Shown here in pieces: positions 1 through 6,502 of a stretch of 7,482 nt of DNA. The notes below the pieces were generated by a model. The model was not told where the DNA came from, ran no database searches, and saw nothing but the letters and a program-made list of their open reading frames with translations. Within the stretch, counting starts at the first letter, position 1. Each line of letters begins with the position of its first letter. The stretch covers positions 1 through 7,482 of the forward strand of contig DIRM01000004.1 in assembly GCA_002427545.1 (NCBI GenBank), written 5' to 3'. This DNA is from Mageeibacillus sp. UBA5436 (GTDB taxonomy: Bacteria; Bacillota; Clostridia; Saccharofermentanales; DTU023). The position numbers and the translations under genes are program-made.

Positions 1-731
1 CGCCAATATTTAAACCATTCTAAATCTGTACCTGGTTTGCAGAAGAATTCTAATTCCATTTGTTCAAATTCACGTGTTCGGAAAACAAAATTTCCTGGTG
101 TAATTTCATTACGGAAAGATTTACCAACTTGACAAATACCGAAAGGAATTTGTTTGCGTGAAGTTCTTTGAACATTTTTGAAATTAACAAAAATACCTTG
201 TGCCGTCTCTGGTCTTAAAAATAACTCAGATTTGCTATCTTCTGTAACACCTTGAAAAGTTTTGAACATCAAATTAAATTGACGAACATCTGTATAATCT
301 AATTTACCGCATTTGGGGCATTTGATATCATGTTCAATAATATAATTTTGTAATTCTTCATTAGACCAACCTTCAACATTAACCTCTAAGTTATGTTCAA
401 TATTATAGTCTTCAATTAAATTATCAGCACGATAACGGCTATGACATTCTTTACAGTCAATCATTGGGTCTGAAAAACCACCAACGTGTCCAGAAGCAAC
501 CCAAGTTTTTGGATTCATCAAAATGGCAGCATCGATTCCAACATTTAATGGATTTTCAACAACGAATTTTTTCCACCAATATTGTTTGATATTATTTTTT
601 AACTCTACGCCATATGGACCATAATCCCAAGTATTTGCTAAACCACCATAAATATCCGATCCTGGATAAACAAAGCCACGATTATAAGCTAAATTAACTA
701 TGGTTTCCATTGATTTATCTTCGGCACGCAT
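1..731 (-). CDS. glyQS: Glycine--tRNA ligase, single-chain alpha2 type (5' part; 3' end beyond window)
   Basis: This class II aminoacyl-tRNA synthetase charges tRNA-Gly with glycine in the cytoplasm using ATP. The first 243 codons are present and the frame runs off the left edge. The family is usually about 460 residues, so roughly half is visible. The reading starts MRAEDKSMETIV, followed by the family-typical stretch NRGFVYPGSDIYGGLANTWD near residues 17-36. A CxxC pair at Cys93/Cys96 and another at Cys138/Cys141 look like a zinc-binding insertion. LFLRPETAQG lies at about 170-179, and class II motif 2 (FRNE ... REFEQME) at 206-226. The start at 731 has an AGGAG ribosome site (737-741) five bases upstream. 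The gene lies 125 nt after rpoZ on the same strand. No T-box leader was found, although aminoacyl-tRNA synthetase genes of this phylum often have one. It is the homodimeric form, not the GlyQ/GlyS heterotetramer, and is also called glyS in some genomes. Confidence 0.95.
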   Translation of the reverse strand, partial: MRAEDKSMETIVNLAYNRGFVYPGSDIYGGLANTWDYGPYGVELKNNIKQYWWKKFVVENPLNVGIDAAILMNPKTWVASGHVGGFSDPMIDCKECHSRYRADNLIEDYNIEHNLEVNVEGWSNEELQNYIIEHDIKCPKCGKLDYTDVRQFNLMFKTFQGVTEDSKSELFLRPETAQGIFVNFKNVQRTSRKQIPFGICQVGKSFRNEITPGNFVFRTREFEQMELEFFCKPGTDLEWFKYW

Positions 732-736
732 ACGAA

Positions 737-741
737 CTCCT
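737..741 (-). promoter_or_regulatory. Ribosome binding site of glyQS
   Basis: AGGAG on the minus strand, five bases before the ATG at 731. It supports this ATG over the internal ATG at codon 8. Confidence 0.8.
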
Positions 742-856
742 GTCTTTTCTAAAATTATTTTTATGTTTTATTTTTAATATATTAGATAATATTTTTTAAT
801 CTATCTATGAATTAAAGGTAAAATGATATTTCGTTTCTTAGCACGGTTATATCAAA

Positions 857-1321
857 TTATTGATCATCATCGTCTTCTTCATCATTATTAAAGAAATTTT
901 TCTCAGACAAAGTATTTAACAATTGTTCTGTTACCATTCGATTAAATTCATTATTGCCAACAGAGCGTTGATTTTCATAAGTATTCGTTTCACGAGCTGC
1001 AAGACGTTCATTAAAACGAGAAGAATCCGTTTGTTGTTTATTTTCTCTTCTCTTGGCTTCAGCTTCAAGTTCAGCTGTTAAACGTTCAGCTTCAACTTCG
1101 GGTCTTAGAGGAACAGTGACCTCTACATTTCCCTTAATAGGTTTGACCTGATCTTCATTAATTTCTTCTGCCGCAAGTGAGACCATGTTTTCTGTTTTTG
1201 AATCTATTAAAGGTTGCGCACCATCAACTAATTGTCTAGCACGTTTTGCTGTTAGCATAGATAAAATATAGCGATTTTCTGCTTTTGGTAAAAGTTCTTC
1301 AACGGTTGGTTTTGTTAACAT
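857..1321 (-). CDS. rpoZ: RNA polymerase omega subunit with long acidic C-terminal extension
   Basis: Omega helps fold and assemble the beta' subunit into RNA polymerase. Residues 1-64 are a recognisable omega core: the N-terminal KPTVEELL segment, NRYILSMLTAKRARQLVDGA (16-35) with the conserved AKRARQL helix, and SLAAEEI at 48-54. Most omegas are about 65-90 residues, but this one has 154. The extra ~90 residues begin with a short V/T/P segment. A charged, probably helical Glu/Ala/Arg stretch follows (about 73-95), then a Gln/Asn/Ser/Arg-rich region, and the chain ends in a strongly acidic tail, NDEEDDDDQ. The ATG at 1321 is preceded by GGAAAG six bases upstream. The gene follows gmk by 87 nt, the conserved gmk-rpoZ order. 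A candidate internal promoter lies in that gap. The core assignment is firm, but the function of the extension is unknown. Confidence 0.92.
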   Translation of the reverse strand: MLTKPTVEELLPKAENRYILSMLTAKRARQLVDGAQPLIDSKTENMVSLAAEEINEDQVKPIKGNVEVTVPLRPEVEAERLTAELEAEAKRRENKQQTDSSRFNERLAARETNTYENQRSVGNNEFNRMVTEQLLNTLSEKNFFNNDEEDDDDQ

Positions 1322-1370
1322 AAAAGGCTTTCCTTCCTCATTATTGAAATACTAATAATATTGTTTTTTA

Positions 1371-1400
1371 TTTATAGTTTATTACATATGAAAGTTTCAA
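1371..1400 (-). promoter_or_regulatory. Candidate sigma-A promoter for rpoZ
   Basis: Minus-strand TTGAAA (1395-1400) and TATAAA (1371-1376) are separated by 18 bp, with one mismatch to consensus in each hexamer. It sits between gmk and rpoZ, with the -10 about 50 nt before the rpoZ start. The region is very AT-rich, so chance matches are likely. The -35 is embedded in a short palindrome, TGAAAcTTTCA. Confidence 0.4.
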
Positions 1401-1408
1401 AATAAAAA

Positions 1409-2029
1409 TTATTGAAATTTAGTAATAATCGAATCGATATGTTCTTTTTGTCTGATATACTTGCTTTTTTCGGCTAAAATGATAGCCTCTAGACGATTTA
1501 TCGTATCATCAATTTTGTCATTTATCAATGTATATTCAAACTTTGATGCATGAATTATTTCATCTTTAGCATGCTGCATTCTTGCTTTTACAGCCTTTTC
1601 ATTTTCTGTTTGTCTTTTGATTAATCGTTTTTCTAATTCTTCCATATCCGGTGGAAGTAAAAAAACCATTATTGCTTGAGGCATCATTTTTTGAATTTCT
1701 AAAGCTCCCGTTAAAGTAATATCTAAAACAATATCTTTTTTTTGCTCCAGTCCTTCACGAATGGGTGCCAATGGTGTGCCATAATATTCATCCGAATAAA
1801 TATCATATTCAAGAATTTCATTTTTGGCGATTAAATCCTTAAATTTATCTTTATCACAAAAATAATATTCCACTCCATCTTTTTCTTCGCCTCTTGGTTT
1901 TCTGGTAGTCATTGAAATCGATAATTTAAAATCAGGAAATCTTTCCATCAAAGAGTTAATCACAGTACCTTTACCAACGCCAGATGGTCCTGAAATACAT
2001 AATACAATATTATCTGAATTATCCGTCAC
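1409..2029 (-). CDS. gmk: Guanylate kinase, GTG start
   Basis: Guanylate kinase phosphorylates GMP to GDP with ATP, an essential step of guanine nucleotide supply, and also recycles dGMP and cyclic-GMP breakdown products. At 206 residues it has the usual length. The P-loop GPSGVGKGT is at residues 14-22. The GMP-binding segment SISMTTRKPRGEEKDGVEYYF is represented at 37-57, the YGTP element at 83-86, and an Arg-rich lid around 130-150. The start is GTG at 2029, with GAGG (2037-2040) seven bases upstream. No Met precedes the P-loop in frame. One oddity is the usual D-I-D-x-Q-G motif, which reads DITLTG (103-108): Thr replaces the second Asp and the Gln. In known structures that second Asp contacts the guanine base. 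It is the third gene of yicC-remA-gmk-rpoZ. Confidence 0.96.
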   Translation of the reverse strand: MTDNSDNIVLCISGPSGVGKGTVINSLMERFPDFKLSISMTTRKPRGEEKDGVEYYFCDKDKFKDLIAKNEILEYDIYSDEYYGTPLAPIREGLEQKKDIVLDITLTGALEIQKMMPQAIMVFLLPPDMEELEKRLIKRQTENEKAVKARMQHAKDEIIHASKFEYTLINDKIDDTINRLEAIILAEKSKYIRQKEHIDSIITKFQ

Positions 2030-2036
2030 TCTCTTG

Positions 2037-2040
2037 CCTC
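2037..2040 (-). promoter_or_regulatory. Ribosome binding site of gmk
   Basis: GAGG on the minus strand, seven bases before a GTG codon. It decides the non-ATG start, since no Met codon precedes the P-loop. Confidence 0.65.
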
Positions 2041-2100
2041 TACTTATCCTTTTTTATATAAATTTAAAACCAATTTATAATCCATTTATTTAATATAATT

Positions 2101-2367
2101 TTATTCCTCTTCTTTATTCTTGATTGCTTCATCAATGGTTTTATTTAATTGATTAATATCTCGCGAAGATAAAATAATATGATCACTATCCATAATTAAT
2201 ACAGCTTCTGTTTTTTTACCATAAGTTGTATCAATCAAGGTGCCACGATCTCTTGCTTCTTGTATCATTCTCCTAATGGGGGCTGAATTTGCATCAACAA
2301 TTGCAATCAAGCGTTGTAAAGATATGACACTAGAATCACCAATTCGTATAAAGATCGTATTGTCCAT
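2101..2367 (-). CDS. remA: RemA/DUF370 family DNA-binding regulator
   Basis: RemA of Bacillus subtilis is a small oligomeric DNA-binding protein that activates biofilm-matrix operons. Related proteins are common beside yicC and gmk in Bacillota. The 88-residue product is close to the family length. Family-typical stretches include SLQRLIAIVDANSAPIRRMI (16-35), EARDRGTLIDTTYG (37-50) and VLIMDSDHIILSS (56-68). Arg19 corresponds to the DNA-binding Arg18 of B. subtilis. The Arg50-Arg51 pair of B. subtilis is Lys51-Lys52 here, so the charge is kept. A longer frame opens at a GTG at 2382, but its first codons are the GAGAGGAG ribosome site, so ATG at 2367 is preferred. It lies 61 nt after yicC and 71 nt before gmk. 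Its DNA targets in this organism are unknown, and biofilm control is inference from the homologue. Confidence 0.92.
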   Translation of the reverse strand: MDNTIFIRIGDSSVISLQRLIAIVDANSAPIRRMIQEARDRGTLIDTTYGKKTEAVLIMDSDHIILSSRDINQLNKTIDEAIKNKEEE

Positions 2368-2372
2368 ACAGA

Positions 2373-2377
2373 CTCCT
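2373..2377 (-). promoter_or_regulatory. Ribosome binding site of remA, deciding the start
   Basis: AGGAG within GAGAGGAG on the minus strand, five bases before ATG 2367. It falls inside the longer frame that begins with GTG at 2382, arguing against that upstream start. Confidence 0.8.
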
Positions 2378-2428
2378 CTCACCTGCTCATAAAGGATAAC
2401 AAAAACACTAAGTTTTTCAACCTAAGAA

Positions 2429-3310
2429 TTATTCTATATTTTGAACTTGCTCTCTGACCTTTTCAATATTGGTTTTCATCTCAACCACTAACTTTGTAAT
2501 TTCTAAATAATTTGCTTTTGAGCCAATCGTATTTGTTTCTCTTAAGATTTCTTGAACCAAAAAATCTAGATTCTTGCCAATTGGAGTTGTCGTTTTGAGC
2601 GAATTCAAAAATTGTTCCAAATGACTTTCAAGTCGCGTCGTTTCTTCTGTAACATCAGATTTATCTGCAAAAATAACCATTTCTGCCGCTACTCTTTGAC
2701 CATTGTAATATTCTTCTAAATTGTCATCAAGAATGCTTTCAAGTCTTTCTAATAATCTTTGCCTTTGATAATTTACAACCTCAACTGCATGATTTTTTAT
2801 TTGGGCTAAAATATTTTGCATATATTTAATACGTTCTGCTAAATCATTTTTTAAATGCTCCCCTTCTTTGATTCTGGCAGCATCAAATTCATTTAAAGCT
2901 TGTTCAATCGCTTTTGAAAAAACAGGCATGATTCGTTTTTCATCTAAGTCATTTTCTTGATGATTAAATACAGCATTCGTTTTTGCTAACAAAAGTGCTT
3001 TAGAATTAATTTTTTCATCACAAAGTTCTTCAATTTCTTGATAGAGTTTTAAATAATTTTGAGCCGTATTAATGTCTAATTTAAGATCAGGTTCTTTATT
3101 TAAATCTTCATAATTAATACTTACATCGATGGAACCTCTGCTAATTTTTTGTTCTATAATTCTGCGGAAATCCATTTCAAAAGGATTTAAAATATATGGT
3201 AGACGCATTCGCAAATCACGATTTCGATGATTAACTGCTTTAATTTCAACTGAAACATTCAGATCATTTTCTGATATTTGGGATTTTCCATAACCGGTCA
3301 TACTTTTCAT
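2429..3310 (-). CDS. yicC: YicC/YloC family endoribonuclease
   Basis: YicC-family proteins are Mn-dependent endoribonucleases. The E. coli member is linked to degradation of the small RNA RyhB, and the B. subtilis homologue is YloC. The 293-residue product matches the family length of about 290. Hallmarks are MKSMTGYG at the N terminus, VEIKAVNHRNRDLRMRLP (26-43), REGE-like IKEGEHL in the middle, and DVTEETTRLESHLEQF followed by a C-terminal half rich in family-invariant residues (LDFLVQEILRETNTIGSKA, and KVREQVQNIE at the end). The central part, about 100-210, is helical and charged. An ATG at 3325 would add five residues but lies within the ribosome site, so 3310 is chosen. It appears to be the first gene of a yicC-remA-gmk-rpoZ operon. 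No clear promoter was found in the 95-nt upstream gap, which does contain a near-perfect palindrome. Confidence 0.95.
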   Translation of the reverse strand: MKSMTGYGKSQISENDLNVSVEIKAVNHRNRDLRMRLPYILNPFEMDFRRIIEQKISRGSIDVSINYEDLNKEPDLKLDINTAQNYLKLYQEIEELCDEKINSKALLLAKTNAVFNHQENDLDEKRIMPVFSKAIEQALNEFDAARIKEGEHLKNDLAERIKYMQNILAQIKNHAVEVVNYQRQRLLERLESILDDNLEEYYNGQRVAAEMVIFADKSDVTEETTRLESHLEQFLNSLKTTTPIGKNLDFLVQEILRETNTIGSKANYLEITKLVVEMKTNIEKVREQVQNIE

Positions 3311-3316
3311 TTTATT

Positions 3317-3323
3317 CTTCCTC
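3317..3323 (-). promoter_or_regulatory. Ribosome binding site of yicC, deciding the start
   Basis: GAGGAAG on the minus strand, with GAGGA ending eight bases before ATG 3310. The upstream in-frame ATG at 3325 overlaps it (ATGAGGAAG) and has no comparable site of its own. Confidence 0.75.
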
Positions 3324-3394
3324 ATACGTTTTCTTTATAATATTTCAAATTAAAAAATATATATTTAATTCATTTTAATGAAACTTGATGATTC

Positions 3395-3412
3395 TTGTCG
3401 ATTAATCAACAA
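3395..3412. repeat. 18-bp near-perfect palindrome at the metallophosphoesterase/yicC junction
   Basis: TTGTCGATTAATCAACAA pairs with itself at eight of nine positions with no spacer (only 3399/3408 mismatch). It overlaps the stop codon of the metallophosphoesterase gene and lies about 85 nt upstream of yicC, so it could be an operator for the yicC operon. No regulator is identified. Confidence 0.35.
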
Positions 3413-4161
3413 CATTCATTTGTATTTGATAAGATATCATCTATTTTTATTGGCCAAAAATTAATTTGATCACATGCTGTCAAAAACATTTTGACGCCAT
3501 CAATTTCTTTTCCATTCAAATGATAAGGACTTGCTTGATGATGAATATGACCAAAAAAACAAATCTCTACTTGATATTCACGCATTAAATTTGTTATTTG
3601 AGAAACGGCAAGCCTATGATTCATCGGTGGAAAATGTGTTATGCATATCAATCTGTCATTATCTTGTCTTAACTTCATAGCGGCATTCAAAGATAATCTT
3701 AAGCGGCCTAATTCTCGATTAAATATTTTGGTATCTTGATTTTGCCATTTGGGATCATCAGGAAAAATCCACCCTCGTGTTCCTGCTATAAGTAATCCTC
3801 CTAAATCTGGATCCTCAATACGATAAGCATTGTTTTGCAAAAAATCAATATTCGTAATATTCCATTCTTCTAAAATTCTATAATTTTTATTTAAGGTACC
3901 CCACCAATAATCATGATTCCCTCTTAATAGAATTTTTTTACCTGGTAATTCAGAAAGAAAAATCATATCCTTTTTTAATTCAGCAAAATTAATGGCCCAA
4001 GAAATATCACCTGGAATTAAAAGCGTATCTTTTTCCGTCATCAATTGCTTAATATTCTTTTCTAACTTAAGATCATGATCAATCCATTGTGCCCCAAATT
4101 TATGCATGGGCTTATCTACTTGATTCGATAAATGAAAATCCGCAATACAAAAAACTGACAT
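3406..4161 (-). CDS. Metallophosphoesterase, COG1768-type predicted phosphohydrolase
   Basis: This is a calcineurin-like metallophosphoesterase, probably cytoplasmic, that hydrolyses phosphomono- or diesters at a two-metal centre. The substrate is unknown. All five metal-site blocks are visible in the 251-residue product: DFH (Asp8, His10), GDISW (51-55), GNHDYWW (81-87), THFPP (His176) and GHIHH (His205, His207). The GDISW and GNHDYWW forms and the early KPMHKFGAQW segment resemble the COG1768 subgroup. The longest frame would begin at TTG 4176, but GGAAAGAG (4167-4174) is the ribosome site for ATG 4161. The product ends in two adjacent cysteines (NECC). It follows uvrC by 89 nt and precedes yicC by 95 nt. 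There is no signal peptide. The family call is strong, the function is not. Confidence 0.9.
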   Translation of the reverse strand: MSVFCIADFHLSNQVDKPMHKFGAQWIDHDLKLEKNIKQLMTEKDTLLIPGDISWAINFAELKKDMIFLSELPGKKILLRGNHDYWWGTLNKNYRILEEWNITNIDFLQNNAYRIEDPDLGGLLIAGTRGWIFPDDPKWQNQDTKIFNRELGRLRLSLNAAMKLRQDNDRLICITHFPPMNHRLAVSQITNLMREYQVEICFFGHIHHQASPYHLNGKEIDGVKMFLTACDQINFWPIKIDDILSNTNECC

Positions 4162-4166
4162 TAATA

Positions 4167-4174
4167 CTCTTTCC
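4167..4174 (-). promoter_or_regulatory. Ribosome binding site of the metallophosphoesterase, deciding the start
   Basis: GGAAAGAG on the minus strand, five bases before ATG 4161. The alternative TTG at 4176 would make this site coding and is not preferred. Confidence 0.65.
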
Positions 4175-4228
4175 AATAATTATATATTTACAATAGCTAT
4201 GCTTTATAACTTTTCTAATATGTATTTA

Positions 4229-4244
4229 TTTAAAGCGCTTTAAA
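4229..4244. promoter_or_regulatory. Perfect 16-bp palindrome, cre-like operator candidate
   Basis: TTTAAAGCGCTTTAAA is a perfect spacerless palindrome centred on a GCGC core, seven bases after the uvrC stop and about 68 bases before the metallophosphoesterase start. Against the B. subtilis catabolite-response consensus TGWNANCGNTNWCA it mismatches at only two positions, the G and the C that are symmetrically related. CcpA and other LacI/GalR-type regulators bind CG-centred palindromes of this kind. It makes a poor terminator because it has no loop and no following T tract. Binding is inferred, not shown. Confidence 0.45.
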
Positions 4245-4250
4245 CTGATT

Positions 4251-6161
4251 TTATTCTTTAGATTTTACATCATCATCACTTTGTTTGGGATGAAAATGCT
4301 GATAAATAGCAATAGCTACTTCTTCAGGTAAAGCAGGCACTTCTTTTATTTCTTCTAAACTCGCTTGTGAGATACTTTTTATCGAAGAAAAATGCTTTAA
4401 TAAATTTTTTCTTCTAGCTGGTCCAACTCCAGGAATCTCTTCTAATGAATAATGAACCGTTCTTTTAAAAGCAGATTTTTTTAATAATCTTCCTGCAAAA
4501 TAATGCGCTTCATTTTGAACTGCTGTCAAGAGACGTAAAAGACCTAATCTTTTACTTCTTTCATCTGGTGTTTCAGATTCATCTTCTTTAGTTTTTTTTA
4601 GTTCTATAAATGTACCATCATTTAATATGAGTCCATGAGTTTTATGACGATCATCTTTGACCATTCCGGCTAATGGAATGTCTAAACCTGCTTCATGCAA
4701 AATGGGAGCTATCGTCCGCACATGACCAAGACCTCCATCTACCAAAATTAAATCTGGCTTAGTACCAAATTGCTCATCTTTCAAACGAGCGATTCTTCTT
4801 TGAATAACTTCTGTCATGGCACGATAATCATCAATTCCCTCAAAACTCTTAATATGAAAATGGCGATAGGCTGATCTCAATGGTTTTCCATCTGTAAAAA
4901 CAACCATAGAGCCAGTTCGATCAGACGAGCCATAATTGGCCATATCATAGGCTTCTATGCGGTGCAAAGGTGTCTCACTATCTACAATTTCCGCTAAATT
5001 TTTTAAGGTTTGTAATAATCCTGACGCTGTACCGCCAATTAAAGTATGATGCATTAACTGTTGTTTTGCATTTTTTTGCGCCATTTCCAAGATTTGTCTT
5101 TTTTCTCCCCTTTGTGGTTGACGCAATTCAATTTTATGCTTCGCTAAATGTTCTAGATATTCAGTTAATAGATTTTTATTTTCTAATTCATCTGGTAGTA
5201 AAATCAAGGAAGGAATAAAAGAAGATTCTGCATAATGTTGTTTTATAAAAACCTCAAGTAACTCACTTGCTTTTTCATCTTGATCTTGTGTGAAATAACT
5301 AACTGCACCAATCATTCGGCCATTTCGAATTTCTAATTTTTGCATGCAGATTTCACTACCATTTCTGGTTATACCAATGGCATCAATATCTTCTGCTGCT
5401 TTCGTGACGATAACTTGAGATGTAGTTAATTTTTCTAAATCTTGATAGCGATCGCGCCAAACCGCCGCTTTTTCAAATTCAAAATTATCCGAAGCTTGTT
5501 CCATCTTTGTTTGAATATTTTTTAATAAATCTTCATATTGACCATCTAAGAAACGACAAATTTCATCTACACTTTCACGATAGGATTCCATTGAAATATC
5601 GCCTTTGCAAGGCCCAACACAACGATTAATATAATATTTGAGACACGGTCTTTGTTTATCAATATCTCTTGGTAATACGCGATTACAAGTCATAACTGGA
5701 AAAATTTGATAAATGGTTCGTAAAGCTTTTTGTAAATCCCAAGCTAAATACGGACCATAATAACGCGCTCCTTGCTCTCGATCTGGACCGATTCGATAAG
5801 CTTTCATAATGCGCGGGTACATTTCATTTAAAGTCACTTTAATATAAGGATATTCTTTATCATCACGCAAAAGTGTATTGTATTTCGGACGATATTTTTT
5901 TATGAGATTATTCTCAAGAATTAAAGCTTCTAATTCATTCGAACATACAATATAAGAAAAATCAGCAATATGAGAAATCATCGCTTGAATCTTTGGTTCA
6001 ACATTAGGATGTGGAGTAAAATAGTTACGCAGACGATTTGGTAAATTAATGGCTTTTCCCACATAAATAACAGAACCTGATGTATCTTTCATCAAGTATA
6101 CACCTGGTTCTTGCGGTAATAATTCTAGTCTTGCATCAAAAGAACGATGTTCAGCAGACAT
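4251..6161 (-). CDS. uvrC: UvrABC excinuclease subunit C
   Basis: UvrC makes both the 3' and 5' incisions around a DNA lesion after UvrA and UvrB have located it, in nucleotide excision repair. The 636-residue product is about the family length. The N-terminal GIY-YIG nuclease begins with PGVYLMKD and has YVG (33-35), the catalytic Arg at about 43, and ends near KKYRPKYN. A Cys-containing segment (CLKYYINRCVGPC) follows. The UVR domain that contacts UvrB lies at about 205-245. The RNase H-like 5' nuclease domain includes EAYDMANYGSSDRTGSMVVF and PDLILVDGGLGHV. A C-terminal helix-hairpin-helix pair contains EEIPGVGPARRKNLL. The stretch after NEAHYFAGRLLKK differs from the commoner EAHRFAI.YHR form. 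The ATG at 6161 is chosen because the GIY-YIG domain begins shortly after it, although no clear Shine-Dalgarno precedes it. It is probably cotranscribed with the HPr-like gene 36 nt upstream. Confidence 0.98.
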   Translation of the reverse strand: MSAEHRSFDARLELLPQEPGVYLMKDTSGSVIYVGKAINLPNRLRNYFTPHPNVEPKIQAMISHIADFSYIVCSNELEALILENNLIKKYRPKYNTLLRDDKEYPYIKVTLNEMYPRIMKAYRIGPDREQGARYYGPYLAWDLQKALRTIYQIFPVMTCNRVLPRDIDKQRPCLKYYINRCVGPCKGDISMESYRESVDEICRFLDGQYEDLLKNIQTKMEQASDNFEFEKAAVWRDRYQDLEKLTTSQVIVTKAAEDIDAIGITRNGSEICMQKLEIRNGRMIGAVSYFTQDQDEKASELLEVFIKQHYAESSFIPSLILLPDELENKNLLTEYLEHLAKHKIELRQPQRGEKRQILEMAQKNAKQQLMHHTLIGGTASGLLQTLKNLAEIVDSETPLHRIEAYDMANYGSSDRTGSMVVFTDGKPLRSAYRHFHIKSFEGIDDYRAMTEVIQRRIARLKDEQFGTKPDLILVDGGLGHVRTIAPILHEAGLDIPLAGMVKDDRHKTHGLILNDGTFIELKKTKEDESETPDERSKRLGLLRLLTAVQNEAHYFAGRLLKKSAFKRTVHYSLEEIPGVGPARRKNLLKHFSSIKSISQASLEEIKEVPALPEEVAIAIYQHFHPKQSDDDVKSKE

Positions 6162-6197
6162 TTTTAATTTCGATTAATTTTCTAAATGTGAATTAAA

Positions 6198-6455
6198 TTA
6201 AAGCGGATTCTCTAGAAAATCTGCAATGATTTCAACAGCTTCTTCTTCATCAGAACCTTCGGCGCTGATTTCTAATTCCGTACCATCTTCAATGCCTAAT
6301 GACATCATGCCTAATAAGCTTTTAGCATTAGCGCGACGATCACCTTTAGCAATATAGATAATTGAAGAAAATGCAGATGCCTTTTGTATTAAAAGAGCAA
6401 TTGATTTCATTTCAACTCCATCTGTCCAATCAATTTGTATAGATCTTTTAACCAT
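6198..6455 (-). CDS. HPr-family protein lacking His15 but keeping Ser46 (Crh-like)
   Basis: HPr is the phosphocarrier of the sugar phosphotransferase system, using His15, and in Bacillota is also a regulator through Ser46. This 85-residue protein has HPr length and numbering. In the active-site loop, the usual GLHARPAA is replaced by GVEMKSIA (13-20). Position 15 is therefore Glu, Arg17 is Lys and Pro18 is Ser, so PTS phosphotransfer should be impossible. The Ser46 region is intact: NAKSLLGMMSLGI (43-55). The acidic C-terminal part, EISAEGSDEEEAVEIIADFLE, is also HPr-like. B. subtilis Crh is built this way (Gln15, Ser46) and acts as a CcpA corepressor after HPr kinase modifies Ser46. A longer frame to 6482 is rejected because GGAGGG at 6459-6464 serves ATG 6455. 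It has its own strong promoter and lies 36 nt before uvrC. The Crh-like role is inference; HprK and CcpA are not in the window. Confidence 0.92.
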   Translation of the reverse strand: MVKRSIQIDWTDGVEMKSIALLIQKASAFSSIIYIAKGDRRANAKSLLGMMSLGIEDGTELEISAEGSDEEEAVEIIADFLENPL

Positions 6456-6458
6456 TTT

Positions 6459-6464
6459 CCCTCC
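6459..6464 (-). promoter_or_regulatory. Ribosome binding site of the HPr-like gene, deciding the start
   Basis: GGAGGG on the minus strand, three to four bases before ATG 6455. The spacing is a little short but the match is strong. It places Glu at residue 15 and Ser at residue 46, exactly the HPr numbering. Confidence 0.8.
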
Positions 6465-6502
6465 ATGTACAATCACACTCAAATGATCTTTACGATGTTA
6501 CA

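Noticed and set aside
732..856. T-box riboswitch or terminator before glyQS
   Set aside because: No AGGGTGG-type T-box sequence is present. The only inverted repeat (TGATAT at 824-829 with ATATCA at 849-854) is six AT-rich pairs around a 19-nt loop, too weak for a terminator. No clear promoter was seen either.
2057..2079. 8-bp AT-only inverted repeat between remA and gmk
   Set aside because: TATAAATT/AATTTATA has no G-C pair and would be unstable as RNA. Such repeats are expected by chance in this composition.
2401..2417. Hairpin AAAAAC/GTTTTT upstream of remA
   Set aside because: Six pairs with a single G-C pair and no T tract in a suitable place; likely chance in AT-rich DNA.
4179..4184. 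TATAAT upstream of the metallophosphoesterase
   Set aside because: The predicted start would fall inside the ribosome binding site and no -35 lies at a suitable distance.
4970..5218. Open frame of 82 codons on the plus strand
   Set aside because: It lies entirely antisense within well-conserved uvrC, resembles no known family and has no supporting context. It is a shadow of the real gene.
4251..6161. Possible stand-alone homing-type GIY-YIG nuclease
   Set aside because: The UVR domain, RNase H-like domain and helix-hairpin-helix motifs follow in the normal order, so this is complete UvrC.
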